A stretch of DNA of 64,000 nt from Scolanthus callimorphus (GCA_033964015.1 JAWWUD010000218.1:1-64000); one strand, 5' to 3'. Positions 1-11,672 are shown, numbered from the stretch's first letter. The notes: a model not told the origin generated them from the sequence alone. Made by a program: numbers and translations.

Positions 1-560
1 CATGCCCTTCTGTAATTTCGTCCGCCTTGTCGCGCCATTGAGTTGCAGGCCATAAGGCAGCTTTGCAATTACCTTACGCATCATCTCCGGGTTCTCGATC
101 TTATTTAGATACCCGATTTCTTGTAGCGCGTTCTTGCAACTTGTTAGCATGATCGAGAATCTTTGCAAGACACTGAATCGTCGGGTTTGATAGGAGCAGA
201 GTTCATAATACGGTCAGCGTGCGCGGACGCGATCTTGTAATTTTGACCAAAACGTGACTTCAGAAGCGCGCGCGCGGTCGCGTAACCCTCATCAGAACTC
301 ATTGACAAGCAACTCTTTACAGTTTGCTTAACATCACACCGTCCGTGAACTGAACCAAGTATCCAGCCTGGCGCTTGGACTATCCGTTTTTGACTCTATA
401 AGCCGTTCGAAACTTCGCATGAAATTGCTGTATTCCAAAGGATCGCCAGCGAACAGCGGGACCGACGCTTGCGGAAGCGTCAGCTCCTTCAATGCTGTGA
501 TAACGCCATCGATTCGCTGCTAGCAGGTTGCAAGTTCGGTGTGGAGGTGACCCCAACATT
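1..560 (-). pseudogene. Retroelement gag-like (capsid-region) fragment, frameshifted
   Basis: Read on the - strand, three frames together give a gag-type polypeptide. It begins near LPQASVPLFAGDPLEYSNF at about 510-450, continues through YLVQFTDG and a KSCLSM segment, then [18 protein letters not shown] at about 265-210, and ends in MMRKVIAKLPYGLQ and WRDKADEIT at the window edge. This pattern (target-site-like FAGDPLEY, later LLKSRFGQ, then LPYGL..WRDKAD) is that of DUF1759-type capsid proteins of BEL/Pao-like elements and their relatives. At least three one-base losses break the frame, at about 35, 320 and 385. The protein would continue past base 1. Family assignment is by motif memory only. 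Confidence 0.6.
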
Positions 561-1614
561 ACCATCCCCAAGGGTGTGAGAGTCGGGACTTAGCATCATG
601 GGGTGTTAGACGACTTCTGAAGATAACTTGTTACCTTTGATTTGCTATACCCCCACTAGAGGGGATTTCAGGATATACCGCCTGTGGGGTACCTGTTGTG
701 CCTTCGGGTCCGTAATCTACCACACCCCACCCTGGGCAAGTTCAAAATTCCTTCGTGGAGTTCCAAGTTTGTGGATAACATTTCCTAACTTTAAGGTTGG
801 CTAACCCCAGATACCTTAGCTCCCGAGCCCCCCAATGTTAATGGCGGTCCATCGAACGAATTCACTGCATTTTCTGAAAGTCAATAACGTCCCCAGCATC
901 TGTCAGGCACGAACCAGCTCCATTTCTGTTTGAACCCGAGGTGACAGCCACTGAAGGCACTCCTCAAAGGAGAAATCCAACCCCTTTGTGGACCCGGATT
1001 TGATGTTTTCAACTTCAAACTTGAATTATTCCGAAGCCTTTACCCATTCTCCCCCATATGTGGTAACAGCAATCCCATCAGAAGATTGTCGTCCCAGTCA
1101 AAGAACCCCGAAATAAGATCCCCAGTCATAGTGAACACTGGTTTATCACAAAAACCCCGCCTCTCTGCAATGGATGCCTGGTACGGGTAGCCCTTCCGGA
1201 AAGTGGATGCAGTGTCTTGTAAGGGGGAGGAACGTATCTCATCCGTCTTAACAAGCGCTGAATTACCCCCGGTCCCAGGCTCGTCGCGGTCAATGGTCAA
1301 CACAGGGCGCCCATTGGAAATGTATATACAGTTTCTGGGGGAGGGGGAAGAACAATTTCTGTCTCAAAGAGAGTGGCCTAATGACGGGCACAGGCTACGC
1401 CCGGTTCCTAAATGCCACAGGCAACCCCAAGAAATTTATGTTATCTCCTCATCCGCAGATAGCGCGCGTGTCCTTGTTAACGGGCTCCCTGTGGCAACGC
1501 CAGCGTGGGTGATAACTTCAGCGCGTGCATTAGATTGACTATCACTAGACGCAGATAACCAATGCAACAAATCATGATTTATTTTCTTTCTTCTTGTTAG
1601 TCATTGACTTTGTT
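561..1614. other. Unassigned stretch between two gag-like parts
   Basis: No recognisable protein, RNA or terminal repeat was found. It lies between the N-terminal and capsid-like gag parts, so it may be the decayed middle of the same element or an insertion into it. A C-rich segment at 640-740 and short open frames on both strands are not convincing. Confidence 0.3.
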
Positions 1615-2045
1615 TCATTGACTTTGGTTCAAGGTCAGAGGGGACCTTTCTTTCATTTGGAGGTGAGACGGCGGCTTCGGGATCTCTGTGTCCGAGAGCG
1701 GACGAGTCTTTTCTCGCTCGCCAAGCGCCGGCTCGCGAACAAACAATAATTCAGACTGAAACTTTCTACTCCCAACTTCACTAGTTTCTCCGAAAGCCTC
1801 TTCCTCGGCGGCCGCTTTCGCGACCTCAGTTTCTAGTAAAAGTTTTTCCTTTCTCTGAGACAACAATAGTTCCTCTCTTTCTATGGCTTGGCGTCTCGCC
1901 AACTGGCAGCTTCGAGCTCCAAGACAGCTCGTTTTGCCAAGGCGGCTTTTCGTTTCGACGAGCTGGACGAGCCGCGAGATACTCGGCTTTTACTAAAGTT
2001 CAACGATAGATTACTCACCGAATCTTCTGGACGAACTTCTTCCAT
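1615..2045 (-). pseudogene. N-terminal coiled-coil part of a gag-like retroelement protein
   Basis: An ATG at 2045 on the - strand opens MEEVRPEDSVSNLSL, followed by a Ser/Arg-rich stretch and a charged Ala/Glu/Lys/Leu-rich coiled coil (for example REELLLSQRKEKLLLETEV). The frame shifts by one lost base near 1900, between LELEAAS and LARRQAIERE. A basic-acidic coiled coil upstream of the capsid region is usual for the N terminus of large anthozoan gag proteins. Same strand and order as the capsid-like part at 1-560, so I take both as one decayed element. Confidence 0.5.
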
Positions 2046-2569
2046 GAGGGCTTATCTCAAACTAAAATGTAGACTTGAATCTGACTCTTGAATCCGACTA
2101 TGATTCGATAGACTTGCAGACTAAGTGGAGACTCTCAATACGCACAACTCAAGACTTTATTTCCTTCTGGTATGCTGTAAATCTTTCAGTAATTCCTTCA
2201 GGACTAGTAGAGTATCCGTATCCGTGTATGTGTGTTTGTGGTTTGACTGTGTAAACAAATAACAATGTCAATACTGAGCTAGATTAACAATAAATAACGA
2301 GAGGACTTACGATAGTCTGCCATCTTGAAGTTGACTCGTGTTCTGAACTGTTTTCGAGCATGGCGTGAGTGACGTTCACGCGTCTGACGTCAGAACCGGA
2401 AGTAATTACAGCGTTTTGAATCTTACACAGAGAATCTCTAAAAATCCTACCACTCCAAACATTTTAATATGGTGCAAGTGCACTTTCATGTTAATCTTCT
2501 CATACCAGAGACAAAACACAGATCTGCGGGATACTGAGAAACTTTCAACCATTGTATTGCAAGCTTTAA
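2046..2569. other. Flank between gag-like gene and TTAA element
   Basis: AT-rich sequence with no gene I can recognise. If the gag-like gene belongs to an LTR element its 5' LTR should lie here, but no second copy is available in the window to define it. Confidence 0.3.
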
Positions 2570-4034
2570 GGTTACAGGATACATTCGCTGGGTGTTCGTT
2601 TTCAAAACCTTGTCGCAGCGCAATATCATCGCATCGCCATATCCAATACATCATTTTAAAGATAAAATTTGAAATTTATCTGCTGTTAAGCTTTTGTATC
2701 AGTTTCATGAAAATTATTACGGCGCACAGCAAAAATCGCGTTTTCGACCGCCCCTGATAAACGCTTTGATAGGCCGCGGCAGTTTACAGGCTTGGCAAAT
2801 CTGACTGCGCAATATCAATCAGCATATTGTTGTCTCTAAAAGTGTGTCGGGCTTTTTCAATTGAAGGCTTTGTTTAGGAATGATCGAACGATCCAAGTTG
2901 ATCTTGTGTTTAATAGTTAACTGGGACCCTATCGTGATGAATAATTTTTGAAATACTTCGAAATTCACAAAAGCCCGACACACTTTTGCTCCCCAACCGT
3001 TTATCTATCTCATGGCAAAATTTCAAAGCATTCCGTTAAAACCTGTTGGTCTATCAAGCATTTATACATTAGATTTAGCGAAATTTTAGAGGCGAGTTTT
3101 GGGCTTCTAAAGTTGTGTAAACATAAGAGGGATTAGTGGCGATCTGTCATCACGCACTTCACCTCCAGCCAATCACGGCAGGCACCCCCGGTGTGCCAGC
3201 AAGAACATACTTTTTCCGCGCGGAATAGATAATGAGGCTTTCTTTCCGGTCTCTTGTATTAATTGTCAAAGCGAACATTTATTATCGTCTTGGAATTCGA
3301 ATCAAACGGTACATATGGTTAAGCCGCGTCCAAAACTGAGTTCTAAGAAGTGCCCAACTTTGAAAAGGGAAAAGCGAAACCAAAGCAAAGGCGCGCGCCG
3401 AGAAAAACGACAAAGACAAGCCGCTTTGGCTTTCAGGCGATTCTTTGTCAAGTCCAAAATATCTTTATTCTCGAACTTGATGCAATTGGTGGATCTTCTG
3501 TCCGCTGTTCTTCGTCTTCAGCATTCTCCTTGGATTTGGGTTGATCGAACCACGAGCCTTTGTCAGACAGAGCGAGTTGTTCTTTCTTGTTCTCCTGAAA
3601 GCTTAAGATTTGGCTTTTTTTACTCCTTTCGCACGCTTTGAAACCCAGGACTGCGGTCAAACTTTTTTCGCTTCCTATGATTGGGAATAGAGAATTTTCA
3701 AAAAATCGCTTCTACACGATACTTATACACTAAACCAGAGAACAACAATGTGTGACAAAATATGGCGAACCATAACAGTCACCTAAATGTCCCGTAGTTA
3801 CGCGAAATGCTAATGATGTGCGCTGAACCGAGTAGAAATCACAATAGGATTAAAGGATTATCTCGCCTGTATTGAAGACATATTTCTCGGGCATTTCTAG
3901 TTTTCTACATTTCTCACGTTGCTTTTAAGATTTCAGGAGTTTTTTTTCGAGAGAGTAAGATCAGGCCTCGATGCGGAAGAACTGTGATTTTCGAAAATTT
4001 CGCAAATAGAAGGCCGCGAATGTATCCTGTAACC
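2570..4034. mobile_element. Non-autonomous DNA transposon with TTAA target duplication
   Basis: The left end GGTTACAGGATACATTCGC (2570-2588) is matched by its exact reverse complement at 4016-4034. Each end abuts TTAA (2566-2569 and 4035-4038). Perfect 19-bp inverted ends plus TTAA duplication define a 1,465-bp cut-and-paste element of the piggyBac or Kolobok type. Inside is a second 19-20-bp inverted pair (2839-2857 and 2969-2988, core GTGTCGGGC). Two overlapping basic open frames at 3315-3641 resemble no transposase I know, so I call it non-autonomous. Confidence 0.75.
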
Positions 4035-4038
4035 TTAA

Positions 4039-4616
4039 GTAAGCTTACTTATCTCTCGACGAGCCTGTGCGTAGCTTAGCCTGCGAAAGCCGACACCAAA
4101 AAAAAAAAATGGCGCTCGTCGAAAAAAATTAAAACAGTTGCAACGAATTCCTAGCATCAACCCTACCTCTTCTTGCTGAAGCTGAAGACCCTTCAAATAG
4201 CATGTGATGATCCTTAGTTCCCAGAAAATCACAAAGTCAAGCTATCGTGGGCTGTAATCTTGACATAACCTTGTTTGTGGCCCGAGTACACTAGATCTGA
4301 AGAATACGTGTGTCCAGTTGTTCATGCGTGTGGTTTGAGGCAAATGCGCGTTAGATTGCTGTTATTTTGTCTCTTCGAATTTAGTTGACATTATATCTTT
4401 TAGTCTGCTTCTATTTTAAGGTTCTGCTTGTCCCAAAACACTTCGTTTGAGCCATAAACAAATGGGTATACGCTTGGAAGCTGTTTGTGCCTTGGGCGCC
4501 ATCTTTGATATTTCCTTGAGCCATGGGGAAGACCGCTACCAATGCTGTTCTTGGGCTCAAATCTATACGCTGTTATGAATAATTATGAGCTAAAACTAAA
4601 GTCCCCTCGGGAGCAG
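4039..4616. other. Unassigned spacer
   Basis: No gene or structured repeat is seen apart from an A run at 4098-4109. Confidence 0.3.
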
Positions 4617-5275
4617 CCGTGGGGGCGAAAGCTATACAGTACGCTTTGACTGTCGTCGATGTTGCCTCGCGCTACAAGGAGGCGGAGCCGTTGGCTTCTA
4701 AGGAAGCGAGAGAAGTCGCGGGAGCATTGAGCGCCATCTACGCGCGGAGCCCGCTCACCTGGCCGAAGCTGCTCCAGGTCGATCCGGGAAAGGATTCATG
4801 CGCGCCGTGACTCCGCTACTGGCTAAGCACGATACAGAAGTCCGGCGTGGGCGTGTGGCCATCCACCGGGATCAGGGGATCGTGGAGCGGTTCAACCGAC
4901 TCTAGCTGAGCGCCTCTTCGGGCACCAATACGCTCAGGAGATGCTACTTTCCGAGGGCAAGCGATCGGTTGAGTGGGTGACTCGATTGCCCGCCGTGGTA
5001 TCCGCTTTGAACAACGAGCCAACTCGCTTGATCGTAAAAAGCCTCTGGATGCCATCGAGGCCAAATCAGTGACACAGAAGCCCTCTCCTGTTGTTCTTGG
5101 AAGGCCTGTTGGTCTCAAAGAGGAGAGACTACCCTCCGACGTTGGTGTTCGGTATCTCTATGCGCCGGGCGAGCTGGAAGGTGGGCATCGTCGCGCGACT
5201 GACCCTGTGTGGTCTCTTAAGATGTACCAGCTCGGACGCTCGATGATCAAGCCTGGTGAGTCTGTGCTCTATTAG
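4617..5275 (+). pseudogene. Integrase (rve-type) core and C-terminal fragment, frameshifted and truncated
   Basis: The + strand encodes an RNase H-fold integrase. YALTVVDVASRYKEAEPL (4634 onwards) carries the first catalytic Asp in VVD. LLQVDPGK..FM at about 4770-4805 carries the second Asp, and IHRDQGIVERFNR (about 4860-4905) the usual QGIVERFNR block. RRATDPVWSLK near 5190 is a C-terminal motif of a cnidarian-type integrase family. Three one-base losses disrupt it (about 4792, 4903, 5037). The frame ends at TAG in 5272-5274, exactly where the CRE-palindrome element begins, so the gene was probably cut by that insertion. Ginger, Maverick or LTR origin cannot be decided. Confidence 0.7.
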
Positions 5276-6040
5276 CGGAGCTCCAGCGGAGCACCATACC
5301 TAAGAGAAAAACGTATAGTATACTATCGAGTTGATTTTTGAACGTCACGGGCATTATGGATCTTTTTGATGACGTCATTGATGACGTAAGGGCACGTGAC
5401 TTCGGTATAGAGTTTCCTCTTATGGTCTTGAAAGTTTGTCCAAGTTTGGCTTCGATGACGTCATCTATGCTTGAAAAATCAATATCTCGTGAATAGGCAC
5501 AGACACAGAAGGGAAGACTCTTAAAACAACCAAACTTTGGTAGTGTAGTCTAGGCCACCAGATGAGCGAAATGAGGTGGTCACGTGATGTGACGTCATCG
5601 ATGACGTCATCTTTGCTTGAAAAATCAATATCTCGTGAATAGGCACAGACACAGAAGGGAAGACTCTAAAACAACCAACTTTGGTACTGTAGTCTAGGCC
5701 ACCAGGAGCGAAATGAGGTGGTCACGTGATGTGACGTCATCGATGACGTCATCTTTGCTTGAAAAATCAATATCTCGTGAAGGGAAGACTCTAAAACAAT
5801 CAAACTTGGTAGTGTAGTCTAGTCCCAGGTGAGCGAAATGAAGTGGTCACGTGATCTGACGTCATCGATGACGTCATCTGTGCTTCAAAAATGAATATCT
5901 CATGAAAGGAAGACTCTAAAACAACCAAACTTGGGTAGTGTAGTCTAGGCCACCAGATGAGCGAAATGAGGTGATCATGTGATGTGACGTCATCGATGAC
6001 GTCATCTATGCTTGAAAAATCATATCTCGTTAACCTTGAA
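5276..6040 (-). repeat. CRE-palindrome module array, family A (copy 1)
   Basis: The array begins with AGCGGAGCTCC, the reverse complement of the tail ending the arrays at 37410 and 43392. It contains about five repeats of a 128-146-bp unit: ATATCTCGTGA, AAGACTCTAAAACAACCAAA, CACGTGA, then TGACGTCATCGATGACGTCA. One unit variant carries an extra AGGCACAGACACAGA stretch. Orientation is opposite to the arrays at 35-43 kb. It interrupts the integrase gene. Confidence 0.75.
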
Positions 6041-6059
6041 ATAAAGCACTTGGATACCG

Positions 6060-6990
6060 TTTGTAGCCAAACTCAAATAGACAACGTATTATATAGTTTG
6101 AAAATGCAATAATTTGAGCGACTATTCGCTAGACAGAAACTTCTCTGAAGCCAAACTCAACAATAGATAATGTATATCGTCTGAAAATACAAAATTTGAG
6201 CGACTATTCGCTGGGCAGAACTTCTCTGCAGCCAAACTCAATTAAGTTATTCCTCCGTTTTGCACGGCGCACGCTGTTCTGCGCATGGACGCGCGATCAA
6301 TTCGTTCGAAATGACCCAATCGAGCGTGCGCGCGCAAGCTAAATATCCCATTTGAGCGAGAAACACCCAGAAAAGTCGCTTTTTGGGATATTGCGCGAAA
6401 ACAAGATTGGGCACCCCCATTTTTTATTTTACCATTTTGATAAGACTATCATTCCCCTGTTATAAAAAAAGTTTAAAGAAATTTCCACGACAAGTTTTTG
6501 AGCTATCGTCATAAAAAGCCCCAAAATGAGACACCAAAGACTCAAATTATCACGAGCGTGCCGCACACATTTTGCACATTTTCAAGAGTAGCGTCAACAC
6601 GCACAGGAAATTAAACATTCCAATGTTCGTCCTAGTAGTAAGCATCCAACAGTTCTGTTCAAACTTGCAAGCGAACTGGATTGCTTCATTAGTGAGCGTT
6701 TTATCACAATTTTCTTGTTTCACGTATTCCTTCACAAAATAGCCCTCAGACACTAAAAATGGGGTATGTTTTGCGCCATCACAGTTTCTAACGAGCATGG
6801 GCACCCCCTTTTTTATTTCATATTTTCATTCCTTATATACTAAATAGTAAATAGACAATTAAGAAAAAATTATATACGACAAGTTTTATTTCAGGGGAAT
6901 TACCTTAAGATAATGTATATCGTCTGAAAATACAATAATTGAGCGACTATTCGCTGGGCAGAACTTCTCTGCAGCCAAACTCAATTAAGA
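6060..6990. repeat. About 105-bp tandem repeat interrupted by a 0.67-kb segment
   Basis: A unit containing GAGCGACTATTCGCT and AGCCAAACTCAA occurs at about 6064-6160 and 6161-6243, and again at 6910-6988. The intervening 6244-6909 segment carries its own direct pair: GCACCCCC plus T-rich DNA and CGACAAGTTTT at 6411-6500 and 6798-6888. Confidence 0.6.
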
Positions 6991-6999
6991 TATGTATGT

Positions 7000-7471
7000 A
7001 GTCTGAAAAAAGCTGAAAAGCTGAAAGAAGAATTGTACTAAGATTATAACAACGAGACTCGAGTAAACCGGTTGTGAAAATCCGAAACTATATAACTAAA
7101 AAGCTAGGTGAAGGCAGGAAAATACAATTACGGGAGCGGCAGCATGTTCCGGGGTTTTCTACAGCAGGAGGAGCCGGTAAAGCAGCAGCAGGAACAGGTG
7201 GATTAACGGCAGCATGGACGTCAGCGCCTTCTAGAAGGCTTGGGACTTCAGCCATGGGGCGCAGCGATGAAGTTGCAAGTTGATTAGAAAAGCTGTACTT
7301 AAGTCCGCACCAACGTCGAAATGACTTAAATGTGTAAATGGAGTAGGAAACCAGGAAATATATACCGTTATATGAATGGGGATTACATAACCATATCACA
7401 CGTTGTTATTGAGGCGCAGAGAAGTTACATAACTCTCCAAATTTACGGCATTCTTTCCGACATACCAGTGA
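7000..7471. other. Unassigned stretch before the GGATAG array
   Basis: No gene is recognised. A short GC-rich patch (7130-7275) gives Ala/Gly-rich open frames on both strands that look compositional. Confidence 0.3.
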
Positions 7472-8198
7472 GAATAGGGATGGATAGCAATGGATAGGGA
7501 TGGATAGCAATGGATAGGGATGGATAGCAATTGATAGGGATGGATGGCAATGGATAGTGATGGACAGCAATGGATGGCAATGGATAGTGATGGACAGCAA
7601 TGGATAGGATGGATAGCAATGGATAGGATGGATAGGGATGGAAAGCAGTGGATAGGATGGATAGCAGGATAGGGATGGATAGGATGGATGGCAATGGATA
7701 AGGATGGATGGATGGACAGCAATGGATAGCAATGGATATGGGGATAGCAATGGATAGCTATGGATAGCAATGGATAGCCATGGATAGGGATGGATGGCAA
7801 TGGATAGGGATGGATAGTAATGGATAGCAATGGATAGGGATGGATAGCAATGGATAGGGATGGATAGCAATGGATAGGGTGGATGCAATGGATAGGGATG
7901 GATAGCAATGGATAGGGATGGATAGCAATGGTATAGGGATGGATAGGGATGGATAGCAATGGATAGGGATGGATAGCAATGGATAGGGATGGATGGCAAT
8001 GGATTAGGATGGATAGCAATGGATAGGGATGGATGACAATGGATACGGATGGATAGCAATGATAGGGATGGATAGGGATGGATAGCCCTATCCATTGCTA
8101 TCCATTCCTATCCATTGCTATCCATCCCTATTCATTGCTATCCATTGCTATCCACCCCTATCCATTGCCATCCATCCCTATCCATTGCTATCCATCCA
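7472..8198. repeat. 20-bp GGATAG minisatellite with internal orientation switch
   Basis: The unit ATGGATAGGGATGGATAGCA and 10-bp derivatives repeat from about 7472 to 8085. At 8085-8092 the sequence turns to its own reverse complement (CTATCCATTGCTATCC) and continues to about 8198. The array therefore holds a palindromic junction. Long open frames on the - strand rich in Ile, Pro, His and Tyr are by-products of the period. Confidence 0.9.
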
Positions 8199-8396
8199 AA
8201 TAGCTTCTATTAAACTAAAACAATTTGTGCGAAATACGCAGCATTTAAAAGGGTGTATAGTTCAAGAAGATGTAATTGAAAGGGATTTACAGGTAACTTG
8301 ATATACGCTTACCCCAGTAACGACAAGCTCGTAAATTTGTTTCTAGCAAACTTCGAGTTGAACAAAATCATTATGAACACCACATGAACGGCATTT

Positions 8397-10035
8397 CTGG
8401 GGAGATTTTGTCTTGTGACCATACGTTCAAAACCAGCAAGTACCTTTGGCGTAACGAGGGAAGACGGGAAGTTTGTTCGACAGTTCGAGAACGTGTTTTT
8501 GGGAAGAACGAAAAGGAGAGGTTATGTTCTTGCGTTTCACCAAATCAACCTCTTCAACTGAAATAGAAGACCTCTTACAGGAGTTTAAAAAAAGAATTGA
8601 CAATGCTGGTATCACGTAGCGCATGTTGATCGTTGTTGACGACTGATCGTTGTTGACGACTGTTGTCATGTAAAGAACCTCTATGGAAAGTTTTTCCCTG
8701 GAGCTCCGGTAAAACTGGATGTGTTCCACGCTATTTCTAGAGCAATTAGTACTATATCTAAAAAAAGATTAATGGCTTTTTTTACTTTTTCCCAAAAAAA
8801 ATCGTAGATAGTACGCTGTGACGGTGATAGGGATGAAGAGAGATATGCAAAATACTGCAGATCCAGAAGAAATAGAGGTCAACCTGGAACTCTCTAAATA
8901 TATTATGCTTCTGTCAGACAAAACGTGAACCGCTATCGAAATCTTCGAGTTCACATTCGCAAGGGATGTCTATCCCATATTCCTCCAGGATGTGGCACCG
9001 AAAAAAACGAGAGAATGCACCGCCCCTGAGCAGGTCTCTGCTCTGTGGTGTGTCAAAGTTAGGGCCTGAACTAGCATTCGCAGCACTAACATGTGCTCTA
9101 TATGCATGGAATCGCAAGCGACAAGGTTCCAAATATTCCAGCCGTAGACGGCACCTACAAAACGGATCACGGATCGTCGGATCGGATCGGATCGTCGGAT
9201 CGGATCATCGGATCGGATCGTCGATGATCAAGGGATGGGAAACGTTGTATGACGTCACCGTTGTATGACGTCACCAATGACCGTTATTGATGACGTCATA
9301 TAAACTAGATATGTATATCTCGACAAGGGAACATTCTAACAGAAGTCCAAACTAGGGAAAGTTGTCTCCAAGCCAAGGGGCTACAACGCCTGTCACGTGA
9401 TATATGTCATGTATAACAACCTTAAAACAAAAAAACAACAACAGTATCTGACATGATATTGGCAACTTGGGGAAGTTGTAAGCCAAAACTAAAATCTCCT
9501 CCAATTTTAGAACTTCTATTAGTCGTTAAACAACGTTTGATTGTTGTCAAGATATTTGATTTTCTAGGTTTTGACGACGTCATATCACATGATAGTGGGT
9601 TGTTTCCATTGACTTGGAGAAAACTCTCCAAGTTGGAATGTTCCCTTGTGTAGATATTACATTTTCTAGTTTTAATGACGTCATCGATGAAGATGTATCG
9701 AATTTTATATTGATTACTACATATAAGTGAAAATGATCCGATCCGATGATCCGATCCGATGATTTGATCCGACGCCGTAGAGTTATTCCTATTATGCCTG
9801 TTGAAGCGACGTCTACAATCGCGTCATGACAAATGAAGCATCTGCAGAGAAAAACACTACAAAGGGAGATAAACGCGTCAACAGAACGCCGAAAGAAAAC
9901 TCCACTAATGTGCAAGAAATATTATGTTAACAGCGCTTCATGCAGCAAGCGACATTCGCAAATCCTTACAGACGAAATAGTCAATTATGCAATGCAGCGA
10001 CTACTCAGTACAGGAATTCGCGAAGTCTTTTCATG
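8397..10035 (+). pseudogene. Decayed transposase-like gene, split by an insertion
   Basis: Broken + strand frames give ILSCDHTFKTSKYLW (8406 onwards), KFVRQFENVFLGR, LIVVDDCCHVKNLYGKFFPG (about 8632-8690), VKLDVFHAISRAI and, near 9050-9110, KLGPELAFAALTCALYAWN. The order D-H-T-F-K, then V-D-D-C-C, then KLDVFHA suggests a DDE-type transposase of a little-named family; I know the pattern but not an accepted name. Joining 9148 to 9782 restores a continuous frame (SSRRVIPIMPVEATSTIAS), which argues that 9149-9773 is an insertion. Many stops and shifts make it non-functional. Confidence 0.45.
9149..9773. mobile_element. 625-bp insertion with 8-bp target duplication, carrying CRE-palindrome modules
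   Basis: The segment is flanked by GCCGTAGA at 9141-9148 and 9774-9781. Near both ends are inverted blocks of GGATCGGATC repeats (9163-9222 and 9735-9772). The middle has two diverged CRE/E-box modules facing each other: TGACGTCATATAAACTAGAT near 9292 with CACGTGATA near 9394, and ATGACGTCATCGATGA near 9676. An 8-bp duplication fits hAT-like insertion, though the termini lack a clear CAGGG-type start. Confidence 0.65.
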
Positions 10036-10039
10036 AGAG

Positions 10040-11270
10040 ATACTACAACAAATCATTAATTTGTTTGCGCACATTTGCTGGGAGACTCATTACATGAACT
10101 TTCTGAGAAAGCTCTTAATAAGGAGGAGTAAAATTTTAAAAACGATTATGCAAAATGTGTTTTAAGTAATATAGTGAAAAGTAGAAAAGCAGAACAGGTA
10201 CGCCCAAAACAAGAGCGCACGGAGTAAGAGGGGTGTCCGAGGTCGCATTTACTGAAATAGCGCAGGAAAGGATAATATTATTTGATGTACTTAAAGGGAC
10301 GGACCATTTGATATTTGATGGGGAGGGTGGCTAATTTTTGGGGGCTCGATATTTTTTTTCGCGTCCAGTTTTGCTGCTCGATGTTTTTTTCCCTAGAACG
10401 TGACTATGCTCGATTTTTTTTCCTGATATTTCTTTTTATGGTTTGAGATATCATTTAAATTATGTCGATCACAATTCAATAAAGTACGATTTCAAGCTCT
10501 CCTGTTATTTTCTTATTTCGCGAAATTTGGTTTGCTCATAGCATCCAGATCAGTTCAGGTTTTTGGTCACCGATTTAGGATTTTCGCTACTATGAAGATA
10601 TTCGGATCAGTCACATACCGAGCCTTGCTTGTATGTTTCTGGATGCGCTGCGGCTTTGAAAATCAACTACGCGGTATTATGAAATTCTTATTTCTGGACA
10701 CGAAAATCACGCTGAAGAAATGGAGTCATGGAAGAAACATAAGAGAAATTTTCCAAATTAAACATAGCCCGGTACGATGTTTTAGTTTCTAAATGCAAAC
10801 CAAAGTATCCTCTTTATGCGCGCGAAGCCCGCTGCAAATATTGGACATATAAGTTGAAAGAATGGAAAAGTCCAGGAGTAAATGAGAACTTGGTGTTTAA
10901 AACTTGCGCTTCCTGACGGGTTGCTAAACCTTTATTTACTGTTTGCTGATAGTAAGTTTACTAATTGAAAAAATACATTTTAATGTTGTAGATGGCGAGC
11001 GCGCAGCGCGAGCCGACCAAAAACCATCTATTTATGAGGACGTCAGGTTCCCTAAAAAGCAGTCAGGAGAGAATGAGCCTGCTCGATATTGGTCCAAATG
11101 GTCCGTCTCTAACCAGCTTTATCACGTTTCACGAATCTCTAGGCCTGTAATCACGAGTCACGTAAGAGAAATTCGTAAAATCACGGGTCACGAGGGCATG
11201 AGATTTCACGGATCACGGCAATAATTGTCCTGTTTTCACGAATCACGGAGCAAATTTGGGGTAAATCACG
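10040..11270. other. Gene-poor stretch with TCACGRRTCACG repeats
   Basis: No gene is recognised. From 11110 to 11275 a short irregular repeat around ATCACGGATCACG recurs. A GC-rich island AGCGCGCAGCGCGAGCC lies at about 10997-11015. Confidence 0.35.
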
Positions 11271-11274
11271 GATC

Positions 11275-11672
11275 AAGGAGAACCCCTGCACCACCCTGGT
11301 TGTGACGATAGCAAGAAATGCCCTTGTAAAGAAAGGAAAACTTTTTGCAGCAGAAGTGCCGTTGTTTTAACTGCGATCCAGAACGGTTTCAACGAAGTTG
11401 AGTATGGCACTCGATACACAAAAACTACACCTCGAGGATGCACTTGCGGAATGAATGTGAATAACACGAAAACAAGCGGGAAAACTAAATGCCCTTGTGT
11501 AAGAAACGAAGTTGGCTGCACAGATCTATGTAGGTGTTACGAATGTGGAAACATGTTTGGTAGAAAGACATCTGCTGGAAATGAAAACGTAGATGCCCCC
11601 CCCCCCCCCCCCCCCAAAAAAAAGGACCACACACTATCGCCTTACATGCGCGTAAACAGCCAATGTACATAG
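11275..11672 (+). CDS. Cysteine-rich CXC-like domain fragment
   Basis: An open + strand frame reads HPGCDDSKKCPCKERKTFC (from about 11290), then RGCTCGMNV near 11431 and KCPCVRNEVGCTDLCRCYEC near 11487-11546. Alternating C-x-C pairs followed by G-C-x4-C-x-C-x2-C-x-N resemble the zinc-binding Tesmin/TSO1-like CXC domain, which is also found at the C terminus of some transposon proteins. The frame passes through a 20-C run (11596-11615) giving poly-Pro and stops at 11670-11672; AATAAA follows at about 11688. No start or splice site is certain. It may be the tail of the transposase-like gene upstream (same strand), which is speculation. Confidence 0.45.

Noticed and set aside
7396..8095. Open frames of 207-229 codons rich in Ile, Pro, His and Tyr
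   Set aside because: They are three overlapping readings of the 20-bp GGATAG repeat and follow its period; no sign of coding selection.
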